Assembly: GCA_013400975.1 (NCBI GenBank) | Contig: WBMZ01000284.1 | Span: 1-64,000, forward strand | Direction of reading: 5' to 3' | DNA: 64,000 bases | From: Atrichornis clamosus | Lineage: Eukaryota; Chordata; Aves; Passeriformes; Menuridae | Shown: positions 61,931-64,000 of the stretch, in pieces | How positions within the stretch are numbered: position 1 is the stretch's first letter | Layout of the letters: each line of letters starts with the position of its first letter | Notes under the pieces: model-generated | Database searches by the model: none | What the model was told of the DNA's origin: nothing | Seen by the model: the letters and a program-made list of their open reading frames with translations, nothing else | Made by a program: the position numbers and the translations under genes

Positions 61931-64000
61931 ATTCTGGGAGGTGGCAGGATGAAGGATGCTTCTGCTGGAGGCATCCCAGCTCCCCATTGCCCTGTGGCAC
62001 AGAGCAATGAGAGCTACCAAGGAAAAACATGTTCCATAGAGGATCAGAACACTGCTGGAGGTTAGGGACCTGCACAGATACGTCAGTGAGTGCACGTGTG
62101 GCCCCAAGGCCCTGCCCTCACCACAGACAGCTCCCCTTGAGATCACAAATAGGTAGGAAAAAGGCCCAGTAATCCCCATGCATTCACCTCTTTTGTCTAA
62201 CAGAACAATGCAGAGCAGCTGGCTCTTATTTACTCCTATGATAAATAATTTGATAAATAAGCCCTGTCTTTACTCAGGTGGCTTTCAAATCACATGGCTG
62301 GCCTAGGCTAGTCCCAGAAATGGAGAAACCTCCCCAGCCTTTTCAGGGAACATCAAAAAAAGAAAGGGAAAAAAAAGAAAGTGAGTCTTAGCAAGCACTA
62401 AGGTAGAGTTTAAAATCCTGGCCATACTGCCTCACCTCAGACTGTAGACCTGGATTACAAGTAAATTTTATTTTCCTGTAATAAAACATTCCTCTTTACA
62501 ACAGGAACATCAAGCTGACATTTGCAATACACCATTTGACTGGAATTACACCAAGAGTGAATGCTGCAAAGTGACTGCATCACTGCACACGGCTGACAGT
62601 AATTATTAATAGGACTGCTCTTCCTTTGATAGGCATGCATTACAGGTGGCTGAATAATGGAAACATTTGTGAACAATTGTTTGGTGGCAGAAAGAAAACC
62701 TTCTGCCAAAATTTTAATGCTTAAACACAATGCAATTAACCAGCTCCAAAGCCCTGCTCCTGCAAAAGCATGATCGCTTTCATGACACCTGCTGAGCTCT
62801 GCAGGAACTCATACAGGAGATGTGTTTAGAGGGTCAAGAGTGGATGAGGCAGAGTCTGTTAGACTCCCAAATCATCCTTCCTCAGCCACACAAGTTATTG
62901 GGGAATTATTTTCACATGGATTCAATCAGAGCCATCTATTCCTAGAGCAATAAGCAAAGAGGGGTGAATGGAGTCCTGACCTAGCAGGAATCTCTGCAGC
63001 CATATAACCACCCCATATAATGCTGGAACCCACAGTATATCTGCTGATAAAAAGAGGAGGGAGAAGTCTCTTTAGTTCTTCCAGTAAATCTGAATCAGGG
63101 TTAAGTCTGTAATAGCAAAGAGATTCACAGACTAAATCAGAGAGGATCTCTAAATCCAGGAACTGAATTAAAATGTCAGCATAAAACAAACAGTAATGCC
63201 CATGTTTTCATCCCAAAATCAGAAAACCAGATTTTGGCTTGCCAAGGGAGGCAAGGGAATTACCCTTTGTTGCAAAGTATTTACGAGAAGATCTCTGGAG
63301 GGCAAGAAGAAGAATCATGCTTCATTAAAAGAAATGCTAAAAAAAAAATACAATGACAATATAACAGAGCAAACTTCAAACCCATTATCCTCAATCAACC
63401 AGGGACATCCACACGTAGTCCATGTTGGGCTCAAAGAGCAACACATCACATGCAAGTGTTTGTGCTGTCAGTGCTCGTACACTTTGTTTAATCTCAGGCA
63501 GTTGATGCTGCTCCTCACCCGAGGTATATGCTGAGCCCATGCCTGGCTGCATCCTGTGCCAATCGTGACCCCAGCCTGGGAACCACCCTTCTCAGCCTGA
63601 CCTCAGACCTACCTCCATGCTATGGGCTCGCCTTGTGGTCTAAGCTCTTGGCCAACCCGTGACTCTCCGTGCTTAGGTACCACGGGATGCAGCTCTGGCT
63701 GGTGAGGCTCTGCCCCTGCCTCACTGTCCTTCACTGGACAGCACTGCTCTTGCTGCTCCCTGACAGGCAGGGCACCAGCACTCTCCACCTTCCTCCTTAC
63801 AACCTCTCCATGAAAAGCACCTGTCCCAAGTTCCAATACCTCTAATCTATTTTTATAACTTCATTTTTAGAAAATGAATTCCACCAGTTTTTACTAAAAA
63901 GCCTTCAAGCATTTCCACTTAATGTTTTAAAGAGAGAGAAATGAGTAAATGCAGTTGGCTCTCTGTAGAAACAAATAATCAAGGAGCCTGAACTGTAAAT
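61931..64000. other. Unassigned intergenic DNA
   Basis: There is no recognised gene. A purine-rich AAAGAAAGGGAAAAAAAAG tract lies near 62354. The 112-codon frame at 63196-63534 and the minus frame at 63609-63836 show no motifs. 63540-63840 is GC-richer and could be an unrecognised repeat. Confidence 0.5.

Noticed and set aside
1..64000. Search for tRNA, rRNA, known microRNA, CRISPR or operon-like organisation
   Set aside because: No GTTCRANNC-type tRNA box with a foldable clover-leaf, no rRNA signature, no regularly spaced repeats and no familiar microRNA seed context was seen by eye.

Overview
The window looks like non-coding, AT-rich nuclear DNA from a bird, most likely a neoavian species. 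The clearest pointer is a CR1 LINE 3' end at 25858-26201, which carries the usual 3' UTR and the terminal ATTCTATG-type repeat. Older CR1 fragments, a few MIR-like SINE relics and one end of an endogenous-retrovirus LTR of a type I know from neoavian genomes (61795 onward) agree with this. No bacterial or viral gene organisation is present. Open frames are short (longest 151 codons) and fit chance in 64 kb.

Layout. 1-781: 5' half of a CR1 on the minus strand, including the ORF2 endonuclease region. 0.8-20 kb: mostly unassigned single-copy DNA with two MIR-like relics, a perfect 24-bp palindrome and a purine-rich degenerate repeat near 16 kb. 20.24-20.7 kb: remnant of a Ty3/Gypsy-like integrase, broken by stops. 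25.86-26.2 kb: the young CR1 tail. 27-28 kb: a block that looks like a conserved regulatory element, with a GA microsatellite. 32.5-35 kb: two old CR1 fragments in opposite orientation. 38.4-38.9 kb: CR1 and MIR-like relics abutting. 39.8-40.0 kb: one splice-bounded open frame that may be an isolated exon. 40.9-43 kb: two CR1 fragments in tandem on the plus strand, followed by a MIR-like relic. 44-64 kb: mostly unassigned DNA with AC, AAT and CA/TA microsatellites, candidate conserved blocks near 54 and 56.8 kb, and the LTR end at 61.8 kb.

No set of genes works together here. The window is best read as intergenic or deep intronic sequence. I did not find an undescribed biological system. The most worthwhile follow-ups are the Gypsy-like integrase relic, which is unusual for a bird, the possible exon at 39798-39988, and the candidate regulatory blocks. 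All repeat calls were made by eye from remembered family consensus features, so boundaries are approximate (tens of bases).
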